Notes under the pieces: model-generated | Told to the model about the DNA's origin: nothing | The model's input: only the letters and a program-made list of their open reading frames with translations | Databases searched by the model: none | Made by a program: the position numbers and the translations under genes | NCBI GenBank assembly: GCA_913043075.1 | Contig: CAJWLI010000071.1 | Span: 1 to 7,170, forward strand | Length of the DNA: 7,170 nucleotides | DNA from: an uncultured Gammaproteobacteria bacterium | GTDB taxonomy: Bacteria > Pseudomonadota > Gammaproteobacteria > Pseudomonadales > Azotimanducaceae | Direction: 5' to 3' | Part shown: positions 1 to 6,635 of the stretch, in pieces | How positions within the stretch are numbered: position 1 is the stretch's first letter | Layout: every line of letters starts with the position of its first letter

Positions 1-668
1 GATACGCTGCCTCTAAAGAACAATTCATCAGAAATTGGCAGGTTAACCATTCCTCGAAAATTACGTCTTTCGTCTGTCCCAACTTTTATGTCAAATTTCC
101 CCGAGGTATCTTCGTCAGGCTTAGCAGTTTTTATACTTATCGCTCCACCAACGGTATTCTTTCCAAAAAGCGTTCCTTGCGGGCCTCTCAGAATCTCCAC
201 TTGCTCGATATCGATCATGTCGAACACCGCGCCAGCTGATCTCCCTAAATAAACGTCGTCGATGTAAATTCCTACACCGGGATCGATCGTGGGAATAAAA
301 TCTCGCTGGCCGATGCCTCTAATATAAACGGCAGCATTGTTCCCTGCCCCACTAAAGGCTGGCGTATTTTGAAACACTAGGTTTGGTGTGACATCTTGAA
401 GTTTTGTTATTCTTGATAGGCCCATGTCCTCCAATCTGTCTCCCGACAAAGCTGTTACTGAGATGGGAGTGTCCTGCAGAGATTCAGTTTTTTTCCGAGC
501 GGTAACCACCACTTCTTCTAAATTAGCAAAAGCCGGTTGGCCAAACATCAAAGCAGGAAACAGTAATGGGAAAAACAAATACTTCCTGTGAAGATGTCGG
601 ACATACCAAGATATCGATGACAGAATAGATCTCTCATCTTTTTTTTTGTTAAAACATAAAATTCCCAT
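1..668 (-). CDS. TonB-dependent outer-membrane receptor, N-terminal part (partial, runs off window)
   Basis: Reading leftward from ATG at 668-666 there is an uninterrupted frame of 222 complete codons to the window edge, so the 3' end is missing. Seen: a basic N-terminus, a hydrophobic stretch (about residues 31-42) ending in QPAFA as a plausible signal-peptidase site near residue 48, a TonB-box-like LEEVVVTAR (50-58), then a plug domain with IRGIGQ, DPGVGIYIDDVYLGR and the hallmark LRGPQGTLFGKN (160-171) followed by VGGAI; the last ~35 residues look like the first barrel strands. The family imports siderophores, vitamins, sugars or other scarce substrates through the outer membrane using TonB-ExbBD energy; the substrate cannot be read from the plug. 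An in-frame TAG lies just upstream, and AAGG sits 9 bases before the ATG, fixing the start. The leader before the hydrophobic core is unusually long (about 30 residues) and contains a 9-A tract. It follows the MFS gene by 61 bases on the same strand, so co-transcription is likely. Confidence 0.93.
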   Translation of the reverse strand, partial: MGILCFNKKKDERSILSSISWYVRHLHRKYLFFPLLFPALMFGQPAFANLEEVVVTARKKTESLQDTPISVTALSGDRLEDMGLSRITKLQDVTPNLVFQNTPAFSGAGNNAAVYIRGIGQRDFIPTIDPGVGIYIDDVYLGRSAGAVFDMIDIEQVEILRGPQGTLFGKNTVGGAISIKTAKPDEDTSGKFDIKVGTDERRNFRGMVNLPISDELFFRGSV

Positions 669-696
669 AGCTCTCTACCTTAAGTTTTAAAAACAC

Positions 697-726
697 ATTA
701 TTTTTTTTGCTAATTGGTTCGGTAAA
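697..726 (-). promoter_or_regulatory. weak candidate promoter upstream of the receptor gene
   Basis: On the minus strand TTTACC (726-721) and AATAAT (702-697) are separated by 18 bases, each a partial match to sigma70 -35 and -10 boxes. It lies in the 61-base gap between the MFS stop and the receptor start, so the receptor may have its own promoter besides read-through from the MFS gene. The region is A/T-rich, so such matches arise easily by chance. Confidence 0.22.
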
Positions 727-729
727 ATC

Positions 730-2043
730 TTACTCAAACACAGATCGCAACTTGATTTTATAAACCGCTAATGCCGCCAGGATTAGGGGAACCGAAAAGA
801 TAACAAAAATTTGACCCGTGCTGTACCCTGTATCCAAGATAATGCCACCCGCTAAAGGCGCAACAATTGCCCCCACTCGACCGATTCCTATTGCGAGGCC
901 AACCCCGAAGACCCTTACAGTTGCGGGGTAGACAGATGGAGCGATGGTGTAAAGCCCAATCATCGCTCCGATCAAGAAAAATCCCATAATGGCGGCCACA
1001 AGCATCAAAGAAACTAGGCTTAATTCAAAGAGACCGTAGAACAACATTGCTGCGATTCCGCACGAAAAAAACAAACTCGTAAGGAGGGGAACTCTGAACT
1101 TGTAACCGAGCAAGCCTAAACTGATTGCTCCGACTAATCCGCCTGCTTGGAGGTATACCCCCGCGGATATCCCTTGACCAGTAGTAAGCCCAGCGTCAAC
1201 AAGCAGTTTGGGTGTCCAACTAACGACGAAATAAAACGAGAACATCAAAAGAAAATAGCAGGTCCACAAATATAGCGTATTTGTTCTGAAGCTCTCTGAA
1301 AAGACGATTCTCCAATCTGCTTCTTTCTCTCTTCCGCCGGTTGTGGCTAAAAAATTGGTAGGGTCTATTCGAAGTCTCGTCAAGATTTGCTGGATCCGAG
1401 ACTTGTCTGCCTGATTGCCTCGAAATAATAAAAAGTCTATTGATTCAGGTAATTTCCAGAAAACGAATGGCAGTATAGCTAAGGAGAGCGAGCCACCAAA
1501 AATAAAAAGAGAACGCCAGCCAAAACTATCAATGAGGTAAACAGATGCGATCCCACCCAATAGAGCACCCAGCGGATAGCCTGACTGGAGAAATCCGATA
1601 CAAAGCCCTCTTGAAGATTCGCTTGAGTATTCTGAAACGAGCGTGGTGAGGGTCGCTAACATACCACCAATGCCAAGGCCGGTAAAAAACCGGAATGCTA
1701 ACAACTGTTGCTCACTTTGAGAATAAGCAGACGCGAACATACCCGAGGTGACGATGACAAGACAGATGTTTACGAGTTTCCTTCGTCCTAATTTATCGGC
1801 GAGGGCGCCTAACGAAATCGATCCGAGTGCCATACCAAAAAGCCCGGCGCTAAGCAAAGTACCTAGTTGGTAAGGAGTAAGTGCCCACTCCGAAGACACA
1901 GAGGCAGCTGCAAACGACATAACAAGCACATCAAACCCATCCAGCATGTTGATAAGTGTACAAATAAAGACAGTTTGGATCTGAAACCGAGACATCTGCC
2001 TTGAATTTATTTCCTGTCGAATATAAGAGTTTTCGTTTGCCAT
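730..2043 (-). CDS. MFS transporter, aromatic acid:H+ symporter (AAHS, PcaK-like) type
   Basis: A 437-residue integral inner-membrane protein with about 12 hydrophobic segments and a longer hydrophilic loop near residues 205-245 between the two halves, as usual in this superfamily. Visible AAHS hallmarks: DGFD in TM1 (Asp35, Asp38), the loop 2-3 MFS signature GALADKLGRRK (79-89), TM4 RFFTGLGIGG with Arg118, LVSEY with Glu138, LPESIDFL after TM6, and a C-terminal YPATVR...GIGRVGAIVAP region. Characterised relatives such as PcaK take up 4-hydroxybenzoate and similar aryl acids with protons, so uptake of an aromatic or related carboxylate is the best guess. The loop between TM8 and TM9 reads GYKFRVPLL and lacks the acidic residue usually found there. 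The start ATG (2043-2041) has only a weak ribosome site. It is divergent from the amidase-like gene and upstream of the receptor gene on the same strand, which suggests an uptake module. Family call is firm; the substrate is inferred. Confidence 0.9.
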   Translation of the reverse strand: MANENSYIRQEINSRQMSRFQIQTVFICTLINMLDGFDVLVMSFAAASVSSEWALTPYQLGTLLSAGLFGMALGSISLGALADKLGRRKLVNICLVIVTSGMFASAYSQSEQQLLAFRFFTGLGIGGMLATLTTLVSEYSSESSRGLCIGFLQSGYPLGALLGGIASVYLIDSFGWRSLFIFGGSLSLAILPFVFWKLPESIDFLLFRGNQADKSRIQQILTRLRIDPTNFLATTGGREKEADWRIVFSESFRTNTLYLWTCYFLLMFSFYFVVSWTPKLLVDAGLTTGQGISAGVYLQAGGLVGAISLGLLGYKFRVPLLTSLFFSCGIAAMLFYGLFELSLVSLMLVAAIMGFFLIGAMIGLYTIAPSVYPATVRVFGVGLAIGIGRVGAIVAPLAGGIILDTGYSTGQIFVIFSVPLILAALAVYKIKLRSVFE

Positions 2044-2065
2044 AAAAGTTTTCTAACAGATTTTA

Positions 2066-2093
2066 TTGTTATCCGGTTTAGCTAGCGTAGAAT
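2066..2093 (+). promoter_or_regulatory. candidate sigma70 promoter for the amidase-like/aldehyde dehydrogenase unit
   Basis: TTGTTA (2066-2071, 4 of 6 consensus) and TAGAAT (2088-2093, 5 of 6) are spaced by 16 bases in the divergent intergenic region. Transcription would begin around 2100, giving only ~15 bases of leader to the GTG at 2115 but ~42 to the ATG at 2142. No comparably good promoter was seen for the divergent MFS gene; its best -10-like match is TAAAAT on the minus strand without a convincing -35. Confidence 0.4.
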
Positions 2094-2106
2094 TGCGAAG
2101 TTTAGC
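2076..2106 (+). repeat. short direct repeat GTTTAGC flanking the candidate -10 box
   Basis: GTTTAGC occurs at 2076-2082 and again at 2100-2106, 24 bases apart, on either side of the candidate -10 element at 2088-2093. Such placement could mark half-sites of a regulator of the divergent genes, but a 7-base repeat can be chance. Confidence 0.25.
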
Positions 2107-2114
2107 ACTTCCAC

Positions 2115-3227
2115 GTGGATAATTTGAATTGGGGTATGTTTATGATTGAACCTTATAATGCTGTGGGTTTAGTTCCCACCGTCTGGGGCGTGAGGCACCG
2201 CAGGGAAATTGAAAAGAATATTGATCATTTAGCATCCATGGCCAAAGCCTCTCTTTGGTTATCCTCCTTAGATTTGCCAGTCAAGTTAATTGCCCTTCCA
2301 GAGGGAGCTCTTCAGGGATTTAATGATGAGGTAATGGACGCTGATCATGTGACGTTCGCTCGGGAGTGTGCGATTGACATTCCTGGTCCCGAGGTAGAGA
2401 TGATTGCGGAAAAAATAGCTAAACCGAACAAGGTTTTTGTCATGGCGCAAGCAAAGGCTCGTCATGAGGATATTGCTGACCGCTTTTTTAATGTCGGGTT
2501 TATTATAAATCCAGAGGGAGAGGTCATTCTTAAGCACTATAAAGTTGCACCGCTTTATCCTGTCGAGCACTCGGTTTGCCCTCACGATATTTATGATTGG
2601 TGGATAGAGCGATACGGAAATTCTTTAGACGCTTTCTGGCCTGTGGTCGATACAGAGATTGGGAGAATGGGCATTATGATGGCAAACGAGGGCTCTTATC
2701 CAGAGAATGCTCGGGCGCTTGCCATGAATGGTGCAGAGTTGATATACAGGGCGTCTATCCCCCACCCAGCAGCTTCAAATGATTACTTTGAGATATCAAC
2801 ACGGGCTCGGGCCTTGGATAATAACCTCTATGTTATGGCGCCTAATATGGGCACATATTTTTTGACCCAAGACGATCATACCCCAATAGATACTTTTGGT
2901 GGTCAATCTATGATAGTCGATTACAGAGGCCAAATCGTTGGCAAGCAGAAATATGGTGGTGTTTCTACTAGCGTTTGTGGACCCATAAATATAGAAGCTT
3001 TGCGACATCATAGGGAGAGCTCTCTTTGGACAAACTGGATGAAGGACCTCCGAACGGAGATGTACCAAAAGGTTTATGAAGAGCCAATATATCCAAAAAA
3101 CCTATATCTTGATCGAGAACCAATGAAGCATGAAGAATATGAAAAAGAAGTCATCAAAAAACAAGTCAAATTGATGCAAGATCGTGGAATTTGGAAAAAA
3201 TCCGGTTTTCGGAGAAACAAGGAATAG
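2115..3227 (+). CDS. nitrilase-superfamily protein, aliphatic-amidase-like, lacking the catalytic Cys
   Basis: 370 residues if started at GTG 2115. The fold is recognisable by motifs that align with Pseudomonas aliphatic amidase AmiE: ALPEGALQG with the general-base Glu63, YKVAPLYPVEH with Lys143 and the second Glu151, and GRMGIMMANEGSYPE (about 183-197), followed by AMNGAELIYR, AMGT-like APNMG and a C-terminal GQSMIVDYRG. In AmiE the last motif is ISLIICDDGNYPE with nucleophile Cys166; here that position is Ala190 (GCA at 2682-2684). The only cysteines are 85, 155 and 288, none at the nucleophile elbow. The frame is intact and the rest of the pocket conserved, so it is not obviously a decayed gene. 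Normal amidase or nitrilase activity is therefore not expected. The start is uncertain: ATGs at 2136 and 2142 are in frame, and GGGG seven bases before 2142 is a better ribosome site than anything before 2115. It heads a likely operon with the aldehyde dehydrogenase. Family call firm, function unknown. Confidence 0.85.
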   Translation: MDNLNWGMFMIEPYNAVGLVPTVWGVRHRREIEKNIDHLASMAKASLWLSSLDLPVKLIALPEGALQGFNDEVMDADHVTFARECAIDIPGPEVEMIAEKIAKPNKVFVMAQAKARHEDIADRFFNVGFIINPEGEVILKHYKVAPLYPVEHSVCPHDIYDWWIERYGNSLDAFWPVVDTEIGRMGIMMANEGSYPENARALAMNGAELIYRASIPHPAASNDYFEISTRARALDNNLYVMAPNMGTYFLTQDDHTPIDTFGGQSMIVDYRGQIVGKQKYGGVSTSVCGPINIEALRHHRESSLWTNWMKDLRTEMYQKVYEEPIYPKNLYLDREPMKHEEYEKEVIKKQVKLMQDRGIWKKSGFRRNKE

Positions 3228-3230
3228 GAG
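3226..3230 (+). promoter_or_regulatory. ribosome binding site of the aldehyde dehydrogenase, overlapping the upstream stop codon
   Basis: AGGAG at 3226-3230 shares bases with the TAG stop (3225-3227) of the amidase-like gene and lies 11 bases before ATG 3242. This supports the ATG rather than the in-frame TTG at 3191, which lies inside the upstream gene, and suggests translational coupling. Confidence 0.65.
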
Positions 3231-3241
3231 ATTTAAAACAC

Positions 3242-4669
3242 ATGAAGCAAACAGAATTGTGGATTGGAGGCAAATTCGTTGGTCCAAGCAGCGGCGAATA
3301 CTTCGATGATGTAAACCCGTCAGATCGAAACGTGCTCGCTCGAGTTGCTAAAGGTACTTCAGCCGATATTGGGGTTGCTGTGCGGGCGGCTAAAGATGCC
3401 TATCAGGAATACAAAGACTCTCAGGCAAAAGAAAGAGAAAAGATTTTGTCCGATGCTGCGTCTATTGTTGAGCGAGATAGAGAAGAATACCTTAATTTGT
3501 TGATTGACGAAGTCGGGTCTCCAATCATGAAAGCGTCTTTTGAGGTGGATTATTGTATTAATGCTTTTAGAGCTGCAGCAGGAGTGCCAAGAAGATTGAC
3601 CGGTGAGACGATGCCTTTAGATAGACCAGGCGCTTTTGGTCTCTCTATACGAGAACCAGTTGGCGTAGTAGCCTGCATCACTCCTTTCAATGTTCCGTTG
3701 CTTAAAAACGCAAAACAAATAGCGATGGTTATAGCCACCGGAAATACTTCCGTGCTTTTGCCATCTGAGTTTGCTACTCAGATCACGGTGAAGTTCGCCG
3801 AAACCCTTGATGAGGCTGGATTACCGCCAGGCGTATTTAACTTTGTCACCGGAGACCCCTTCGAGATAGGGGATACGCTGACAGCCCACCCAGATGTCTC
3901 TGCAATAAATTTTTGCGGTTCCCCTAGAATAGGTAAACATGTTGCTGAGATTGCAGCAAAAGGGTTGAAACCAGTGACCCTTGAGTTAGGAGGGAAGAAC
4001 CCTCTGATCGTTTTAGATGATGCAAATCTTGATAAAGCTTTAGACGCCGCCGCAATGGGGATTTTCTTTTTTCAAGGACAGGCTTGTATGGCCTCCAGCC
4101 GGATTATTCTCCAAAAAGGAATTGCGGAGGACTTTATTCCAGCCTTTAAAAAGATAGCAAGCGAGATTAAAGTCGGGGACTTGTCAGACCCTGAAACAGC
4201 GATTGGCCCCATTATTAGTGACAAGCAAGTTGAGAGGGTTAAATTTCACATTAGTGACGCTGTTTCTAAAGGGGCCGATGTTGTGCATGGAGGTATCGAC
4301 TGGATTGGCAACTGTTGTCCCCCCACAATTTTATCCGGTGTTTCGGAAGGCATGAGTATTTTCAGAGAAGAAACCTTTGGTCCAGTCACCTCTATCTACA
4401 GAGTTGATGACCTGGATGAAGCAGTCAGGGTTGCCAATGATACTGAATATGGCCTGAGTTGTTCTATTTTTACATCCGACATCTCTTCGGCGATGAAAGT
4501 CGCTAAATCTTCAGGAGCGGGTATGGTCCATATCAACGCGATGTCAATTCAAGATGAGCCTCATGTCCCTTTTGGAGGTAATGGATTGAGCGGATTTGGC
4601 AGGGAAGGAACGAATGCTGATCTAGACATTATGACTAAATGGAAATGGATCACAATGCAGGTTGACTAG
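3242..4669 (+). CDS. NAD-dependent aldehyde dehydrogenase, vanillin/benzaldehyde dehydrogenase-like
   Basis: 475 residues, full length for the superfamily; it would oxidise an aldehyde to the acid in the cytoplasm. Seen in order: TPFNVP with Asn150 of the oxyanion hole, LLPSE (172-176) of the cofactor site, FCGSPRIGKHVAEIAA (Rossmann GxxxxG), TLELGGKNP with general-base Glu248, FFFQGQACMASSRI with nucleophile Cys282, and EETFGPV. The 34-residue gap from Glu to Cys is the canonical one. The C-terminal stretch with INAMSIQDEPHVPFGG and KWITMQ resembles vanillin, benzaldehyde and salicylaldehyde dehydrogenases, favouring an aromatic aldehyde, but substrate cannot be fixed by motif. Oddity: the usual Lys before PSE, which contacts the adenosine ribose, is Leu173; the following Glu176, typical of NAD preference, is kept. 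The start at ATG 3242 is chosen for its AGGAG site and fit to the family N-terminus (ELWIGGKFV). It lies 14 bases after the amidase-like gene and 30 before typA. Confidence 0.92.
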   Translation: MKQTELWIGGKFVGPSSGEYFDDVNPSDRNVLARVAKGTSADIGVAVRAAKDAYQEYKDSQAKEREKILSDAASIVERDREEYLNLLIDEVGSPIMKASFEVDYCINAFRAAAGVPRRLTGETMPLDRPGAFGLSIREPVGVVACITPFNVPLLKNAKQIAMVIATGNTSVLLPSEFATQITVKFAETLDEAGLPPGVFNFVTGDPFEIGDTLTAHPDVSAINFCGSPRIGKHVAEIAAKGLKPVTLELGGKNPLIVLDDANLDKALDAAAMGIFFFQGQACMASSRIILQKGIAEDFIPAFKKIASEIKVGDLSDPETAIGPIISDKQVERVKFHISDAVSKGADVVHGGIDWIGNCCPPTILSGVSEGMSIFREETFGPVTSIYRVDDLDEAVRVANDTEYGLSCSIFTSDISSAMKVAKSSGAGMVHINAMSIQDEPHVPFGGNGLSGFGREGTNADLDIMTKWKWITMQVD

Positions 4670-4699
4670 CTCGTCAATGAAAACTGAAATAGGTAATTA

Positions 4700-6523
4700 A
4701 TGAAATCTTCGCAATTAAGAAATATAGCAATCGTAGCTCACGTTGACCATGGGAAAACTACCCTCATTGATAAACTTTTAGCTCAAACCGGATTTCTATT
4801 AAGGGGCGAACAGAATGTAGAGAGGGTTATGGACTCAGGCGATCTCGAACGCGAGCGAGGGATAACTATCCTCTCAAAGAACGCCGCTCTCAATTGGGGA
4901 GAATTCAGGATTAATATCGTAGACACTCCCGGGCATTCCGACTTTGGAGGAGAAGTAGAGCGTATTCTATCCATGGTGGATTCAGTCTTGCTGCTAGTTG
5001 ATGCAGTCGAAGGGCCTATGCCTCAGACAAGGTATGTAACAAGCAAGGCATTTGAAAATGGGCTTCGGCCCATCGTAATGGTGAACAAGATTGACAGGGA
5101 CGCTTCGCGACCTGACTGGGTGGTGGATCAAGTTTTCGAGTTGTTTGATCAGCTGGGTGCAACTGAGGAGCAATTAGATTTTCCTGTAGTTTATGGTTCT
5201 GCTATCCAAGGGATTGCCGGCCCCGATCCTGACGAACTCCATGGAGATCTGACGTATCTCCTCGACGTAATCGTTAATCACGTTCCTGCTCCAGAGGTTT
5301 CACTTGACGGACTGCTCCAGATGCAAATAACTTCATTAGCTTATGATCAATATGTAGGGGTTTTGGGTGTCGGGCGAGTAAAAAGAGGGGTTATAAATGC
5401 CGGCGAAACAATATTTACAGTATCTGATGAAGGCAAACAAAAGAAAGGAAAGATTTTGCAGGTTATGAGCTACGCTGGTTTAGAAAGAATGCCCGTAAAA
5501 TCTGCTCAAGCAGGAGATATTGTGTGTATTAGCGGGCTGGACGAGATCAAGATATCGGATACCATTTGTTCCCTAGAAAAACCCGAGCCGCTTCCTGCTC
5601 TCAGAGTGGATGAACCTACTATCTCAATGATGTTTCAGGTTAACACCTCCCCGTTTGCGGGTAGAGATGGCGACTACATTACTAGTCGTCAGATAAGAGA
5701 AAGGCTTTTTCAGGAGGCCAAACATAATGTAGCTCTGAGAGTAGAAGAAACCGATCATTCTGAGATGTTCAGAGTCTCAGGAAGGGGCGAACTACACCTT
5801 TCTATCCTCATTGAGACGATGCGACGTGAGGGTTATGAAATAGCCATTAGTCGTCCGGAAGTAATCGTCCTCAAAAAAGAAACGGGAAACGAGGAGCCGG
5901 TTGAACGCTTGCTTATTGATATCGAAGAGTCTCATCAGGGAAAAATCATGGAAGAAATGGGTCGTCGAAAAGCCTCCTTTGAGAATATGTCTTCCGATGC
6001 CGGTCCTAGAGTCCGGCTTGAGTTTACTATTCCTACTAGAAGTTTGATTGGCTTTAGATCCGAATTCATGACTATGACTTCTGGGACAGGAATTATGCAT
6101 CGTGTTTTTTCTCACTACAGTCCCTTGTCTTCGCAAGAATTTTATGGGCGAGGCAAGGGTGCACTAGTATCCATGGCTACTGGTAAAAGCTCAGGATTCG
6201 CCTTAAACAATCTTCAGGCTCGAGGTCGTCTAATGATCTCCTCAAATGAAGAGGTTTATGAAGGAATGGTTGTAGGTTTGCACTCTAGAGAAAATGATTT
6301 GCCTGTAAACCCAATGAAAGCAAAACAGCTCACTAATATTCGCGCTGCAGGCACTGATGAAAATATCTCATTGACGGAGCCAATAAAGCTAACAGTCGAG
6401 TCCGCGCTTGAGTTTATTGAAGCCGATGAGTTGGTTGAGGTCACTCCAGGAAACTTAAGGGTAAGGAAAAAACTCTTGACGGAAAACGATAGAAAGCGGG
6501 CCCTTCGAGCAGGGTCAAAATAA
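4700..6523 (+). CDS. typA: translational GTPase TypA/BipA
   Basis: 607 residues, the usual length. A ribosome-associated GTPase of the EF-G/LepA group, involved in 50S subunit assembly and growth under cold or stress conditions. All G motifs are present: AHVDHGKT (13-20), RERGITI with switch Thr56, DTPGH (75-79), NKID (129-132) and GSA (166-168). After the GTPase and beta-barrel domains come the EF-G-like domains with GRGELHL and the BipA-specific C-terminal region, including GFRSEFMT, YGRGKGALVSM and the ending LTENDRKRALRA. The start ATG 4700 has AGG six bases upstream. The gap to the aldehyde dehydrogenase is only 30 bases on the same strand, so read-through from the catabolic unit is possible, although this core gene would be expected to have its own promoter. 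No clear one was found in the gap. dtd follows after 112 bases. Confidence 0.98.
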   Translation: MKSSQLRNIAIVAHVDHGKTTLIDKLLAQTGFLLRGEQNVERVMDSGDLERERGITILSKNAALNWGEFRINIVDTPGHSDFGGEVERILSMVDSVLLLVDAVEGPMPQTRYVTSKAFENGLRPIVMVNKIDRDASRPDWVVDQVFELFDQLGATEEQLDFPVVYGSAIQGIAGPDPDELHGDLTYLLDVIVNHVPAPEVSLDGLLQMQITSLAYDQYVGVLGVGRVKRGVINAGETIFTVSDEGKQKKGKILQVMSYAGLERMPVKSAQAGDIVCISGLDEIKISDTICSLEKPEPLPALRVDEPTISMMFQVNTSPFAGRDGDYITSRQIRERLFQEAKHNVALRVEETDHSEMFRVSGRGELHLSILIETMRREGYEIAISRPEVIVLKKETGNEEPVERLLIDIEESHQGKIMEEMGRRKASFENMSSDAGPRVRLEFTIPTRSLIGFRSEFMTMTSGTGIMHRVFSHYSPLSSQEFYGRGKGALVSMATGKSSGFALNNLQARGRLMISSNEEVYEGMVVGLHSRENDLPVNPMKAKQLTNIRAAGTDENISLTEPIKLTVESALEFIEADELVEVTPGNLRVRKKLLTENDRKRALRAGSK

Positions 6524-6547
6524 ATACGATCGAGTTATTTAGTTTTG
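6516..6547 (+). repeat. AT-rich imperfect inverted repeat over the typA stop codon (weak terminator candidate)
   Basis: CAAAATAAAT (6516-6525) and ATTTAGTTTTG (6537-6547) are complementary apart from a one-base bulge, enclosing an 11-base loop that holds the palindrome CGATCG. The typA TAA (6521-6523) lies in the left arm. The stem has just one G-C pair, so a hairpin would be weak; the right arm contains TTTT but there is no proper U-tract after a GC-rich stem. The rest of the 6524-6635 gap shows no convincing promoter or other feature. Confidence 0.25.
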
Positions 6548-6626
6548 ATGATTGCAATAATTTTAAATGAACTGTGAGACCATAAAGAGGACATAAAAGT
6601 CTCTAAAACTTACTAATTTACAATTC

Positions 6627-6630
6627 GAGG
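6627..6630 (+). promoter_or_regulatory. strong ribosome binding site of dtd
   Basis: GAGG (in CGAGGT) ends five bases before ATG 6636 and fixes the dtd start. Confidence 0.7.
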
Positions 6631-6635
6631 TAGTT

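Noticed and set aside
2065..2076. lac-operator-like GGATAACAAT on the minus strand in the divergent gap
   Set aside because: It matches only part of the lac operator without the symmetric half, and there is no LacI-type gene nearby; chance is the simplest explanation.
2286..3068. Minus-strand open frames within the amidase-like gene (2286-2585, 2796-3068)
   Set aside because: They lie wholly opposite a gene with clear family motifs, and their translations show no recognisable domain.
3191..3241. TTG at 3191 as start of the aldehyde dehydrogenase
   Set aside because: It lies inside the upstream gene, lacks a ribosome site and adds 17 residues outside the family's usual N-terminus; ATG 3242 has AGGAG upstream.
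4662..4690. TTGACT...TGAAAT as a typA promoter (17-base spacing)
   Set aside because: Transcription would start at about 4697, leaving out the ribosome site at 4691-4693 and making the message nearly leaderless; the -10 match is also poor.
5792..6136. 114-codon minus-strand open frame inside typA
   Set aside because: It is opposite highly conserved typA codons and its peptide has no recognisable features.
6576..6603. GAGAC...GTCTC inverted repeat upstream of dtd
   Set aside because: A five-base stem with an 18-base loop is within chance expectation and has no U-tract.
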